From the NCBI GenBank assembly GCA_027618475.1, contig JAQCEJ010000004.1, positions 42,171 through 106,170 on the forward strand: a stretch of 64,000 bases of DNA. Reading direction: 5' to 3'. The stretch comes from Planctomycetota bacterium. Lineage in GTDB: Bacteria; Planctomycetota; Planctomycetia; Planctomycetales; Planctomycetaceae. Below, piece after piece: positions 25,694 through 35,509 of the stretch. A program made the translations under genes and the position numbers. The notes beneath the pieces are model-generated. The model was not told the origin of the DNA and ran no database searches. It saw only the letters and a list, made by a program, of their open reading frames with translations. Numbering within the stretch: position 1 is the stretch's first letter; the number at the start of each line of letters is the position of its first letter.

Positions 25694-25709
25694 CGTTTCA
25701 CGTGAAACG
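25694..25709. promoter_or_regulatory. parS: parS centromere-like site 2
   Basis: Identical 16-mer CGTTTCACGTGAAACG, 63 bp from site 1. It lies just upstream of the likely parB promoter, so ParB loading and spreading here could repress its own gene. Confidence 0.92.
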
Positions 25710-25726
25710 GGCTCTCCAGAACGATC

Positions 25727-25756
25727 TTGCCCTGTTTTTCCTCTCACTGGTACAAT
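25727..25756 (+). promoter_or_regulatory. Probable parB promoter
   Basis: TTGCCC (25727-25732), an 18-base spacer, and TACAAT (25751-25756) preceded by TG at 25748-25749 (extended -10). It starts 17 bp after parS site 2. Confidence 0.5.
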
Positions 25757-25821
25757 CCCGCCCCTTCGCCGAGGGCTCGGCGTGTTTTCAAGGACGAACA
25801 TTGCGATAGGAAGTCGACATC

Positions 25822-26760
25822 ATGGGACAGGGACATTCAGAAGAGAATCGCGAACAGGGACGCAAACGACTCGGCCGGGGCCTGCATGCCCTTTTAGGGG
25901 ACGACGCTCCCGTCGAAACAACGCCCCCTTCGGCCTCCGCAACACCCGAAGGAGGGTCGGGGCTTTCGCAGATTCCCTGCGACCAGATCGAACGCAATCC
26001 GTATCAACCTCGAACGCAGTTCGGCGACGATGCCCTCGCCGAACTCGCAAGCAGCATTCAACAGCACGGCGTGCTACAACCGCTGCTGGTGCGGAAGGTC
26101 GAACAGGGATATCAGCTCATCGCCGGCGAACGTCGCTTGCTCGCGGCGCGAAAAGCAGAGATCGCCGACGTTCCCTGCCGCGTGATGGCGTACGACGACC
26201 AGCAGGTCTGCGAGGCGGCCCTCGAAGAGAACCTCAAACGCGAAGATTTGAACGACCTCGAAAAAGCCCGTGCATTTCAGTCCTACATGAAGACATTCGA
26301 CATGTCGATCGAGAAGCTGGCAAAACGGCTAAGCTGCCATCGCACGACGGTCAGCAACTTGCTGCGGTTGCTGGAACTTCCCGAAGCCACCCAGGAGGCC
26401 TTGCTGGCCGGGCAGATCAGTTCGGGACATGCGCGTGCGATGATTTCGCTTTCTGCGATCGATCAGCAGAGGCTCTGTCTCAAGATCGTCAAGGAGGGAT
26501 TATCGGTCCGGCAGACCGAGCAAGCCGTCCGCACAATGCAGGAACCGAACACTGTCCCGTTCGAAAAGCCGGCTGAGCCGATCGAGAAACCCGAGGTCTC
26601 GTACCACATCCTCTCTCTTCAGAATCAGCTTCGCGACTTAACGGGAACGAAAGTCACCATTCGTCAGACCGGCAAGAACTCGGGAGAGGTTATTCTGCAC
26701 TTCGATACGAACGACGACTTCGAACGAATTCTACGCGTCATTCGCCGTCCCGCCGCATAA
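25822..26760 (+). CDS. parB: ParB/Spo0J chromosome-partitioning protein
   Basis: A 312-aa CTP-dependent DNA clamp. Residues 13-22 (KRLGRGLHALLG) are the conserved N-terminal tag. The N-domain holds IERNPYQPRTQF, LLVRKVEQGYQLIAGERRLLAARKA (the GERR CTP-binding motif) and ALEENLKREDLNDLEKARAFQ. The HTH (EKLAKRLSCHRTTVSNLLRLLELP) binds parS, and a C-terminal dimerisation segment ends near VILHFDTNDDFERILRVI. Two perfect parS sites lie just upstream. No parA gene is adjacent, which is unusual because parA and parB are normally together. Confidence 0.96.
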   Translation: MGQGHSEENREQGRKRLGRGLHALLGDDAPVETTPPSASATPEGGSGLSQIPCDQIERNPYQPRTQFGDDALAELASSIQQHGVLQPLLVRKVEQGYQLIAGERRLLAARKAEIADVPCRVMAYDDQQVCEAALEENLKREDLNDLEKARAFQSYMKTFDMSIEKLAKRLSCHRTTVSNLLRLLELPEATQEALLAGQISSGHARAMISLSAIDQQRLCLKIVKEGLSVRQTEQAVRTMQEPNTVPFEKPAEPIEKPEVSYHILSLQNQLRDLTGTKVTIRQTGKNSGEVILHFDTNDDFERILRVIRRPAA

Positions 26761-26843
26761 GGATGTTCTTCAAATCCCTCTCCCCTGAGCGAAGATTGAG
26801 TGAGGGTGCCTTTCACCATTCACCATTGCAGCACTGAGACAGA

Positions 26844-29669
26844 TCACTTCAACCGCTGTTGCGCCTGCTGTTTCGCTTTGGCATACACGTCGATCGGCGC
26901 GGGTGTATTCAATTCGGTCGACGGTGCTTTTGTCGCGGGTGCGTCCCCTGACATGACAGGCCGTTTGGCCGATGATGCGGCGACGGTTTGAGTTGTCGTG
27001 CGGCGCCACCATTTCCAACGCGATAATCTGGAGACTGGTTTCGCCACGGGCTGTGCGGCGGCTTCGATTTCTTCCGGTGTGAGTACGTCGACGATCCGTT
27101 CCCACAGCGACAGGCGACGACCGGCGATCTCCAGCAGGAGGACAATCAACCCCGCCATTGCCAACCAGGGAATGAGCGAATACTTTCGCACCGAGCGAGG
27201 GGGGTCGCGGAAGATTTCGAGCACTTCGGCGCGCGGCTTGCCTCCAGTCAAATCGGCGATCGAGCCGAGGACTTCGGTCCCCGCGGGAAGACCGACGCGC
27301 GGGGCATACTCGGGAGAATACGGCAACGACACCGCCGGACCGCGCTGTACGCCTTTCGTCCCCGATCGAATCAGTGTGCGATACGTGCCATTTTTTTCGA
27401 GACGAAATCTCGCTTCGAGCGAATTCGCCCCGGTCCAGACGAGGTCGGGAAGAATCGGTGTCTGACGTTCGTCGCCGGGTGGTACGACATACAGAATCGG
27501 AGCCTGACGCGATGCGTCGCCTCGCTCGGGGTCGAGTTCTAGACTCACGACGGCTTCTTGCCCTTCCTGCTGCATGCGGACATAAACGTCGGTCGGATCG
27601 TCGCTCCCCATCAGCCAACGGGCGTGGGTGATCAGGAATTCGTTGTAAGCGTCCCAATTGCCGAACGCTCCCGAATGCTTGCCATCGACTTCGAGTGTGA
27701 TCGCCGCCGCACGACCGAGTCCACGATACCAGAATGCCGACCAGGGGGCCGCGTATTCATCTTGCGACGTGACAGCAATCGTCGCTTCAGGCTTGAGGTA
27801 GCTCAGATTGTAACCGCCGACTAATGGGAAGGCCTGCTGTTGCCAGTTCCCCATCAGCACCGCGTCGGGAAGCATCTTACCCGGAATACCGTTCGGCTGT
27901 GTCTCGGGATCGTTTTGAATGAACGAACTGCGAGCGACGCTCATCGTATCTTCGGTGAACAAGCGAGGGAGTTCTTCGGGGTCGGTCGTGAACATGATGT
28001 TGCCGCTGCCGCGTTTGGCGATATCTTCGAGCAGTGCAGAATCGACGTCGGCTTTGGTTCCGAGACCGATCACGCTGCACGTTATTCCGGCGTCGGCATA
28101 CTTCTGCAGCAGGTTGATATAGTCGCCCGGCTCTTCGCTGTCGTTGGCATCGGAAAAGAGAATGATGTGCTTCGTCGTCTGCTCGGCAGACATCAGCTCC
28201 TTTCCCGCCGCGACCAACGCCTCATACACGAAGATGCCGCCTCCCATGCTTTCAATGCGTTTCACTTTCGAGATCATTGGCTCAGGATCGTCGAGCGACG
28301 TCATCGGCACGATAGTGTGCGGTGTACTGTCTACGGCGATGACCGCGACGCAGTCTCCCGCCGAGAGCATGCGAATGCACTCGGCCGCACCGAGATTTGC
28401 GAGATCCATTTTCACTTTGCCGCCGCTGACAGGTACACCCATACTCCCCGAACGATCGAGGGCGATCGCGAGTGCCATACGATTTTTTCGATGTTCTTCG
28501 CGCATCTCCATCGAAACGGGAAGTACGTCATCGAGCGGGCTCTTGAAATAACCGCCGGTGCCAAAACTTCGCTCGCCACCGGTGAGCAGCAACCCGCCGC
28601 CAAAGTCTTCGACGAACTGCGCGAGCCGTGCCATTTTGATGCGTCCGAATTTGTTCGCGGGAACGTTTTCTATGATCACCGAGCGATACGGCTCGAGCGC
28701 ATCGTGTGTGAGAGAAAAAGTATCCGCCGACGCGACATCGACGGGGAGGTTACCACTGATGAGGGCGCGAACGAGATTGTCCGGTTGACCATCGCGATTA
28801 ATCACAAGCAATCGAGCTCCTGCTTCGGCGCGCACGACACCGAGTCCCTGATTGTTTTCGAGCTGTGGATCTCCATCGATATCAAGCCGTGATGTATACG
28901 TATGTATTCCTGGTTCATCTAGTACGTCGCGAAAGATCATGCGGTTTCCACCGAGTTGCAATTCTTGTTCGACTTCCGAGATTTGTCGGCCGTCGCGATA
29001 CAGTCGGAGTTTCCCCGACGCCGGTTTGTCGGCGTGCATCCAGACCGAAATCTGAAAAGGCTCACGGAGGGAAACAACCTCAGGAAGCAACACCGATTCG
29101 ATGGCGACGTCGCCGATGTTGACGCGCTCGAACACCCTGTAATCGATCGGCACGCCGGCATCGCGACAGCGCCGGGCGGCGGACTCGGGGTTCGGCCCGT
29201 TCGCTTCACCGTCGCTGAGAACGAGAACCCGCGCCGGTCGGTCGTCTTGCACGAGCGTTAACGCCGACAGCAAACCGGCATGCAAGTCGCTGCCGTCGAT
29301 CGAGACCGGATGGATGAACTCATCGAACTGCGTGATCTCCGAAAGTTCGCGCTCAATTTGTGCCGTCTGACCGAACGCAACGAGGCCAATTCGGTCGCCT
29401 GATCCGCGACCTTCTTCGAGAATCTTGACCAGTTCGACGATGTGTGCGGCGTGATCGTCGCGAATCGAACGCGAACGATCGACGACCACAACGATGTCGG
29501 TTCCATAACCGCTGAGATTCAGCAACGGACCGGTGATTGCTAGCAAAAACAACACCAGCATCGTCGCGCGCAGCCATCCCGTCACACCCCGAACGCGGCC
29601 CCATTTATGATAGGCCCACCAGAGCGGCATCGCCAGCAGAAAAAGTTCAGGGTAAACGAACGTTAGCAT
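26844..29669 (-). CDS. Large membrane protein with two VWA domains
   Basis: A 941-aa protein. Two or three N-terminal helices (LFLLAMPLWWAYHKWG, ATMLVLFLLAITGPLL) precede a first von Willebrand A domain with MIDAS D64-R-S-R-S. A beta-sandwich region follows, then a glutamine-amidotransferase-like segment (VEDFGGGLLLTGGERSFG, about 353-370) and a second VWA with MIDAS D405-R-S-G-S. A C-terminal helix lies near residue 830. This is the architecture of planctomycete proteins encoded with MoxR/DUF58. It is the last gene of the long leftward set, 111 bp after the BatA-like gene. The likely role is cell-envelope assembly or metal-dependent protein contacts in the periplasm. Confidence 0.88.
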   Translation of the reverse strand: MLTFVYPELFLLAMPLWWAYHKWGRVRGVTGWLRATMLVLFLLAITGPLLNLSGYGTDIVVVVDRSRSIRDDHAAHIVELVKILEEGRGSGDRIGLVAFGQTAQIERELSEITQFDEFIHPVSIDGSDLHAGLLSALTLVQDDRPARVLVLSDGEANGPNPESAARRCRDAGVPIDYRVFERVNIGDVAIESVLLPEVVSLREPFQISVWMHADKPASGKLRLYRDGRQISEVEQELQLGGNRMIFRDVLDEPGIHTYTSRLDIDGDPQLENNQGLGVVRAEAGARLLVINRDGQPDNLVRALISGNLPVDVASADTFSLTHDALEPYRSVIIENVPANKFGRIKMARLAQFVEDFGGGLLLTGGERSFGTGGYFKSPLDDVLPVSMEMREEHRKNRMALAIALDRSGSMGVPVSGGKVKMDLANLGAAECIRMLSAGDCVAVIAVDSTPHTIVPMTSLDDPEPMISKVKRIESMGGGIFVYEALVAAGKELMSAEQTTKHIILFSDANDSEEPGDYINLLQKYADAGITCSVIGLGTKADVDSALLEDIAKRGSGNIMFTTDPEELPRLFTEDTMSVARSSFIQNDPETQPNGIPGKMLPDAVLMGNWQQQAFPLVGGYNLSYLKPEATIAVTSQDEYAAPWSAFWYRGLGRAAAITLEVDGKHSGAFGNWDAYNEFLITHARWLMGSDDPTDVYVRMQQEGQEAVVSLELDPERGDASRQAPILYVVPPGDERQTPILPDLVWTGANSLEARFRLEKNGTYRTLIRSGTKGVQRGPAVSLPYSPEYAPRVGLPAGTEVLGSIADLTGGKPRAEVLEIFRDPPRSVRKYSLIPWLAMAGLIVLLLEIAGRRLSLWERIVDVLTPEEIEAAAQPVAKPVSRLSRWKWWRRTTTQTVAASSAKRPVMSGDAPATKAPSTELNTPAPIDVYAKAKQQAQQRLK

Positions 29670-29780
29670 CTGATTTCAAAGTCCAGAATCGAACGACACA
29701 TATCGACGGCCGCAGTGAAGATGTTTCAGATTCGATGCGCAGGCAACGTAACGATCGAAAACCGTTTCGTCCTGTCATTC

Positions 29781-31613
29781 TCATCTCCCCAGTGACGGTT
29801 TCAATATCTTCCAATCGCTAAACAACATCAATAATACGATCACGATTCCCAGTAACAACAACCATGTCATCGGATCGTCCAACGTATAACCGATTCCTTC
29901 GGTTGGCGTAATCGGGGCACGTCTGCCGGGAGACAACTCTTTTAACGTCGATTCGCGACGGTCGAAAAACAACACCGAAAACAGACCGATCGACTGATTC
30001 TCTTCGTGGATTTCGTAAATCCCCGGTTCTTCGAGTGGAGGTATTTCGACAAATTCACCGCGAGGAAGAGGTCGCGATTCGCCGTTATGAATGAGCAAAA
30101 GTTCCGGCACTTTCGTTGAAGTGTTCCCGCTGACTTCCGGTAAAGGCCAACGAAATTGCACCGTCTCGCCCAGCCGATAGTTCCACCGCGACTGTCCCGG
30201 CAACTCGCGACGCCGCATTTCAACGAGATTGCTGATCAAAATCGGCCAGTCGGGGCTTTCGCGTAGGTTCGAGCGATTCATATCGAGGTTGAGCAAATAC
30301 GCCTTCGCCGCCGAAGTGTTGAGTTCACCGAGCAGCGGGATCTTGCCGACGCTGATCAGCGGTGTCAGCGATCGGTCGGTCTTTTGTACGCCACCGCAAA
30401 CGACGCCACCGAGCGTTACCCCTTCGAGCAGGGGATGCCGTTTGTCGATCAGGTAAGGGCCGACAAGATCAAGCGCCTGTGAGATAGCAGTGTCTGAAGA
30501 ATTCAGCGGTCCGATCCCCAGCCACCATTGTTCTTCGGCGAGAGGGGCGATCTTTTCCGCCGGTGCAATAATCAACTGCGCCTTGGTTGCATCAGTGAGA
30601 TTGATATCGTCGAGTTGCATCAATACCTGTCGCGCAGTGTGACCGGCAGACTGGTCTTCGCCAAATGCAAGATTTACTGACAGCGAGCGGATTTTCGGTT
30701 CGATCAGCGTTACGGTATCGTCGATGGCTAGTGCATTGCTGGAAGACGTGATCGAAAGGGTCAATCGGCCCAGTCCGCCGGGAAGCGAAGCCTCGAACGG
30801 CAGCTCCTGATCAGCAGCTAGGTTGAGTTCCTGATTGAAGATCGTTCGATTGCCGGATATTCCCTTCAATGTTGCCGTTTGCGATGTTCGCCCTAGATTG
30901 GCAATGCGGACGTACAATTGTCCTTTCGACTCGGTCGAGTCGTATGTCCAACGTGCCGTGGTGAATGCGAGATTGTCGAGTTGCCTTCCGAAAGAGACGA
31001 TCTCCATCGCGGTCGGAATCACTTCGGATGTTGACGGAAGGTGATCGGTGAGAAACAAAAGTCGCCCGGTTTCGCCGGCAAACTGAGAAGCGAGATCCCA
31101 TGACGGTCCAAAGTCATGCATCGGCGCCCGTGGTGTCCACGTTTCGAGCACCGGCAGCGTCTCTTCCACAGACGCCGCAGGACCAATAAGCATAGTGGGA
31201 CGATGACCCGATTCGATCAGCGTCACGACGGTATTGCGTCCCGAATCTTCGAGTCGAGCCGTCAGTTCTTCGACCGCCGCATCGCGAAACGTTTTCTCTC
31301 CGTCGAATTTCGAGGCCATCGATGCCGACTGATCAAGCACGACCACCCAATGCGTAACGCGATTCATTTCATCGAAACGCGGGTCGGCAATGATCAGCGA
31401 AATGAACAGTGCCGCCAGCAGTTCCAGTAACAACGACGGGGTGATCGGCAATTTGCTTCGCTTGCGGCCGGGCGACTGACGCTGTTCTTCGAATTCCCAC
31501 AGATGACTTCCGGCAATCACCAGCGGCGGAAATCGATGGTGATACATATGGATCACCACGATCGCCGGCAGAGCGAGCAGTCCGAGTAGTCCCCAAGGGT
31601 TTGCAAAGTACAT
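29781..31613 (-). CDS. BatA-like membrane protein with VWA domain
   Basis: A 610-aa protein. The N-terminus FANPWGLLGLLALPAIVVIHMYHHRFPP is the BatA N-terminal signature. A second helix (LLLELLAALFISLIIADP) comes next, followed by a VWA domain with MIDAS VLDQSASMAS at about 92-101. A C-terminal helix lies near 585-603 (MTWLLLLGIVIVLLMLF). The large region between is predicted periplasmic. BatA-type proteins work with MoxR ATPases and DUF58 proteins. The gene follows DUF58 after a 203-bp gap. That gap contains a CCGCGTCCCCGCGCCTTCGCGG-type sequence resembling a common intergenic repeat. Confidence 0.88.
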   Translation of the reverse strand: MYFANPWGLLGLLALPAIVVIHMYHHRFPPLVIAGSHLWEFEEQRQSPGRKRSKLPITPSLLLELLAALFISLIIADPRFDEMNRVTHWVVVLDQSASMASKFDGEKTFRDAAVEELTARLEDSGRNTVVTLIESGHRPTMLIGPAASVEETLPVLETWTPRAPMHDFGPSWDLASQFAGETGRLLFLTDHLPSTSEVIPTAMEIVSFGRQLDNLAFTTARWTYDSTESKGQLYVRIANLGRTSQTATLKGISGNRTIFNQELNLAADQELPFEASLPGGLGRLTLSITSSSNALAIDDTVTLIEPKIRSLSVNLAFGEDQSAGHTARQVLMQLDDINLTDATKAQLIIAPAEKIAPLAEEQWWLGIGPLNSSDTAISQALDLVGPYLIDKRHPLLEGVTLGGVVCGGVQKTDRSLTPLISVGKIPLLGELNTSAAKAYLLNLDMNRSNLRESPDWPILISNLVEMRRRELPGQSRWNYRLGETVQFRWPLPEVSGNTSTKVPELLLIHNGESRPLPRGEFVEIPPLEEPGIYEIHEENQSIGLFSVLFFDRRESTLKELSPGRRAPITPTEGIGYTLDDPMTWLLLLGIVIVLLMLFSDWKILKPSLGR

Positions 31614-31816
31614 ATTAAAGACTTAAAGCAATGTGCGCGATCGTTCAGCGTTTCAACAAACCAGACTCGTTTGTATTTCTCCGCGTCCCCGCGCCTTCGC
31701 GGTCAAAATCAGTTAACGAATGCGAAGGCTAGCTCAGGTATTTATACTGACAAAAACGATATACGATCAATTTGTGGCTTCGTTTGGAATGAGCCTTCTG
31801 CATTCTAATGGATGAC
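31614..31816. other. Gap inside the leftward VWA/MoxR gene set
   Basis: No gene is visible. It contains a short G+C-rich, partly self-complementary stretch around 31680-31705 (CGCGTCCCCGCGCCTTCGCG) and otherwise AT-rich sequence that could hold an internal promoter for the two VWA genes. Confidence 0.3.
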
Positions 31817-32674
31817 TCAATCCGTTCTCAGAATTTCGGCATATGACAAATCTTCACGGCAAAGTCGGATCAAACCGCGATCGGCGATTAAGGTGGCGAA
31901 TGTCGCGTGTGCCCGACGACATTCACGGGCAAGTTCGGATTGTAATGCTGCGAGTCGATCGCGATAAGCGGCGACGCGACGGCGATCGATCAGCAGATTG
32001 CATTCCGAGCGAGTTTCGGCGTCGATCAATCGCCGTCCCCCCAAGACGGTCGGATCCGCTTCCCAGGCGTTGAGCACCTGAATGACCCACAGCGAACCGG
32101 TATCGACGGCGAGCCGGCGAATCAACGAAGCGGGGTCGTGAGGAAACAAAAAATCGCTGATCACGATTCGCAGCGATTTTTTCGACGCCGGAAGCAGGTT
32201 CCCGTCGAGGATTTCGACGGGCGACGCAATTCCGTCGAACGGATAATCGGTCAGCCAGGTCAGCTCAGACTGCTTCATGACTTTCAGAGGACGGGAATCG
32301 TCGAGCGGAATGATTTGCGGTTTGCCACCAAGACGAGCGGAGAGCAAGGCGAGCGTCGCTGCGATTTGCCGGGTGACAAACGGCTTTGTTGTTCCGCCGG
32401 TCGTCATCGATCGGCTGGCATCGAGCAGGATTTCGGTCTTAGGACTGATTTCGTCGCGATACAGCCGGACCATCAACACATCGGACCGTGCATACGCAGC
32501 CCAGTCGAGATGGCGAATGTCGTCGCCGGGAAAGTATTCGCGGTATTCCTGAAATTCGAGAGAGCTGCCGGTCCCGCGACCCAGCAGTTCACCCGATCGC
32601 CCGGAAATCGGCATGCGCGGCAAACCGAGCTGGTACGTCTTGACGATTTGTTGGACTTCGGGGTCATTCTGCAC
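31817..32674 (-). CDS. DUF58 domain protein
   Basis: A 285-aa soluble protein. The hallmark DUF58 segment LEFQEYREYFPGDDIRHLDWAAYARSDVLMVRLYRDE lies at about 39-75, followed by a degenerate VWA core (TEILLDASRSMTTG). DUF58 proteins regularly accompany MoxR AAA+ ATPases and BatA/VWA proteins, as here. It lies 52 bp downstream of the ABC permease gene. The molecular activity of the family is not established. Confidence 0.9.
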   Translation of the reverse strand: MQNDPEVQQIVKTYQLGLPRMPISGRSGELLGRGTGSSLEFQEYREYFPGDDIRHLDWAAYARSDVLMVRLYRDEISPKTEILLDASRSMTTGGTTKPFVTRQIAATLALLSARLGGKPQIIPLDDSRPLKVMKQSELTWLTDYPFDGIASPVEILDGNLLPASKKSLRIVISDFLFPHDPASLIRRLAVDTGSLWVIQVLNAWEADPTVLGGRRLIDAETRSECNLLIDRRRVAAYRDRLAALQSELARECRRAHATFATLIADRGLIRLCREDLSYAEILRTD

Positions 32675-32726
32675 AGGAGCCTCGGTTGATAACGATCACA
32701 TCCAAAATTCAAACGTATTCCGTCCG

Positions 32727-34328
32727 TTAGTTCTCGGTTAGCGGCGTTGGGTGTACTGCTTCGACCGTCTGGGAATCGTCTGCAATTTCGAATACGTCCT
32801 TCGATTCTAGATATTCGGGGAGCGTCTCTTCGGCGTGAAAGACAATGTTCGATGCGCGGCGAAACGCCGGAACATTGATCATGATGCCGATCGCGGCGGC
32901 GGCGATAAGAATGAGTAACGTCCATTCGCGGTCGAGCGCACTGCTGGAGTAAAACCCGGCGAGATAATTCACCGTGAAAACCGGATTGATGATGTCGTAC
33001 ACTTCGTACTGATTATAACGGGCATATTGAGAAAAGACGCGGGGAATGAGCGGTGCAATGATACAGAATAGTACGAACAGCACCGTGATGATGCGGGCAT
33101 GTGCGGGACGGAATTCTCCTGATAGTGCATGGCCATTGCGTATCAGAAACGTCCCCACACTGGCAAAGATGATGTAATAACAAGCCAGACCGACAAACGC
33201 CTCGGGATCGATGCGGATTACTGATCCATACGAATAATTCGCCGCCGCGACCATCACAAGGGCAATCAACGCCACGATATGGATGGCACTGTACAGCAGA
33301 CCGAATGCGCCGCCAGGCAGAAAAGGAAGCTGCAACACACGCCACAACCGACGTTTCGGCAAATCACGACGAATGCGCCGCGAGAGATAGTCGTGTTCGG
33401 TGCAGACGAAAAGCGAAACGATTCCCCAGTGCACGAACATCACGCTAAACAAGGTGATAAAAACTTCTGCACTTCCTGAGCCGGCTGATGTAAACAGCAT
33501 GATCGAAGCGATCGTCACCCATACCAGAAAAAATTGCACGCTGGCGACGACGCGAATTCTGGTGCTGCGGTTTCCCGATTCGTGCGTCAACTGGGCCGCC
33601 GTGATTTGTTGAAACAGCACGGCATACGAGAGGCAGCCGATCAACATGAAGACATTCCACAGCCAGAATTCGAGCGAATCGAACGGAAACGGCGCACTGA
33701 TGATGGACGTAAACGCAATGGCGATCCAGAAAAAGGCAAAGACCAGAAGTCCGAACGCAAACAACGTCGAGAGCGCCTGCCAGTGACGCTGCCTCGAATT
33801 CATGCTCAGCATCATCATAAACGTCGCCAGCAACAGCGACAGAACAGTCGACCAGACGAGTACGTACATGACGGGAAACTGTTCGAAGCCGTCCAGCAGC
33901 GACGTAAAAGCGATGAATGGTGAAATCGCCGAGTAATAGATAAATAGCTGCAGCAAAGCGCTGTACAACTTCCCCCGAACCACGCGCGACGGAGAAAGAG
34001 TCGTAATCGATAACAGTTCCGCCGTGAATTCATCGCGCTCGGTCATCAAGCTGCGGTATGCGCCGAACGGCACGACGATGAACACCGCCACGGCGAGCAC
34101 CCAGTAGTAAGGAATCACGAAGTACGTGCTGACTCGGCCGTATTCCATCTCGTTGTAGTTCAGCCATGTTACCCCTACGGTGATGATCCACGAGACCAGC
34201 AGCAGCAACATAAACGTGACGACGAACTGCCGACTCTTGAGCGACTGGCGATTCTCCTTGACGAGAATCGGATTCAGCCTGTCGCTGTATTTTTCCATCA
34301 GATTCGCGACGTTTGTCATGCGGCTCAT
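32727..34328 (-). CDS. ABC transporter permease (ABC-2-like)
   Basis: A 533-aa protein with a short cytosolic start (LNPILVKENRQSLKSRQFVVTF) and about eleven transmembrane helices. Soluble loops are short. The N-terminal helix followed by ELLSITTLSPSRVVRGKLYSALLQLFIYYSAISPF resembles ABC-2-type permeases of planctomycetes. Its ATG overlaps the stop of the ABC ATPase gene by 4 bp, so both are coupled. The substrate is unknown; its place between MoxR and DUF58/VWA genes suggests a role in cell-envelope biogenesis rather than nutrient uptake. Confidence 0.85.
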   Translation of the reverse strand: MSRMTNVANLMEKYSDRLNPILVKENRQSLKSRQFVVTFMLLLLVSWIITVGVTWLNYNEMEYGRVSTYFVIPYYWVLAVAVFIVVPFGAYRSLMTERDEFTAELLSITTLSPSRVVRGKLYSALLQLFIYYSAISPFIAFTSLLDGFEQFPVMYVLVWSTVLSLLLATFMMMLSMNSRQRHWQALSTLFAFGLLVFAFFWIAIAFTSIISAPFPFDSLEFWLWNVFMLIGCLSYAVLFQQITAAQLTHESGNRSTRIRVVASVQFFLVWVTIASIMLFTSAGSGSAEVFITLFSVMFVHWGIVSLFVCTEHDYLSRRIRRDLPKRRLWRVLQLPFLPGGAFGLLYSAIHIVALIALVMVAAANYSYGSVIRIDPEAFVGLACYYIIFASVGTFLIRNGHALSGEFRPAHARIITVLFVLFCIIAPLIPRVFSQYARYNQYEVYDIINPVFTVNYLAGFYSSSALDREWTLLILIAAAAIGIMINVPAFRRASNIVFHAEETLPEYLESKDVFEIADDSQTVEAVHPTPLTEN

Positions 34329-35377
34329 TGCACGACTCCTTTGGTGATCGACATGAAGGCATCTTCAAGCGTCCGCGATTTGCCGCGATACTCGACGACG
34401 AAGAATCCGCGTTGAATCATCTCCTTGAGCAGTTCGTGCTGTTGCTTCTCGTCGCTGGGGTAATCGAACGAGACCATCAGCCCGGCGACGGCCACCGAAC
34501 CGACATACGGCTGTTCGAGCAGAAATTTTTGCAATTCGTCGGCACGATCGATCACTCGCACCATCAACCGCGTCGATTGAGACTGGAGTTCGGCGATCTG
34601 CTTTTCCTGGTTTTGAATCTCTTCGATTGTACCGTAGGCCAGAATGTTGCCGGCTTCGATGATGGCAGCGGAATCGCAGATCTCGCCGAGTTCGGTGAGA
34701 ATGTGCGAACTGATGAGGACCGTTTTTTTCATTTCGGTCGCGAGCAGTTTGATCAGTTCGCGAAGTTCGACGCGGGCCCGTGGATCGAGTCCCGCAGCCG
34801 GTTCGTCGAGCACGAGCACTTGAGGATCGTGTATCAGCGTGCGACCGAGACACAGCCGTTGTCCCATCCCCTTCGAAAGTTCGGTAATGTACTTGTCGGC
34901 GAGTTTGCGCAGCTCGGTGAAGACGAGAACATGCTCGACAGTCTCGCGACGGCGTGCCCCTTTGAATCCGTAGGCCCTTGCGAAAAAGTCGAGATATTCG
35001 ACAACGGTCGTATTGGGGTAACGACCGAAGCTGTCGGGCATAAAACCCAGCATACGCCGGACTTTTTCGGGGTCGTCGATGACCGACTGTCCGCAGATGA
35101 AGGCGTCCCCTGCTGTCGGCAGATCGAGCGTTGCAAGGATTCGCATAGTCGTGGTCTTGCCGGCGCCGTTCGGTCCGATGAAGCCCATTACCTGACCGGC
35201 ATAGGCCTTGAACGAGACGTCGTTCACCGCTTTGAGCCGCTTGAAGAAACGGTGCAAATTGCGAACTTCGAGCGTCGGTTGCTCTCCCTGTCGCGAATTT
35301 GGTCGTTCGGTCGCGGCAGGACTCGCCGTTGCCGTCGTCATGCGTGCGTGATTATCGAGCCTGGTGTTAAAATCCAT
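34325..35377 (-). CDS. ABC transporter ATP-binding protein
   Basis: A 350-aa ATPase. The Walker A GPNGAGKT is at 68-75, the Q-loop near LGFMPDSFG, the signature LSKGMGQRLCLGRTL around 165-179, the Walker B VLVLDEPAAGLDP, and the switch His in LISSHILTEL. The C-terminal 100 residues form the extra domain seen in ABC-2 exporters of the CcmA/NatA type. The first 36 residues are a Thr/Ala-rich extension, so an internal ATG at 35341 is an alternative start. It is coupled to the permease gene by a 4-bp overlap. Confidence 0.93.
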   Translation of the reverse strand: MDFNTRLDNHARMTTATASPAATERPNSRQGEQPTLEVRNLHRFFKRLKAVNDVSFKAYAGQVMGFIGPNGAGKTTTMRILATLDLPTAGDAFICGQSVIDDPEKVRRMLGFMPDSFGRYPNTTVVEYLDFFARAYGFKGARRRETVEHVLVFTELRKLADKYITELSKGMGQRLCLGRTLIHDPQVLVLDEPAAGLDPRARVELRELIKLLATEMKKTVLISSHILTELGEICDSAAIIEAGNILAYGTIEEIQNQEKQIAELQSQSTRLMVRVIDRADELQKFLLEQPYVGSVAVAGLMVSFDYPSDEKQQHELLKEMIQRGFFVVEYRGKSRTLEDAFMSITKGVVQ

Positions 35378-35509
35378 ATGTAACTCAGGAAGTCAGTTCG
35401 TGGTATCTCACCCGCTTCGTGCGGAAGAAGCCGAAATGAAAGGGACATCGTGTAAGAAGTGAATGCTGCGTCTAAAAAACAGATCTGTTTTCCCCCTCAT
35501 CCCTTACTT

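Noticed and set aside
27840..28892. 350-codon open frame on the + strand opposite the VWA gene
   Set aside because: It is antisense to a protein with clear VWA motifs and reads as low-complexity Arg/His-rich sequence, a product of codon bias.
34313..35383. 356-codon + strand frame opposite the ABC ATPase gene
   Set aside because: The opposite strand has complete Walker A, signature and Walker B motifs; this frame has no recognisable motif.
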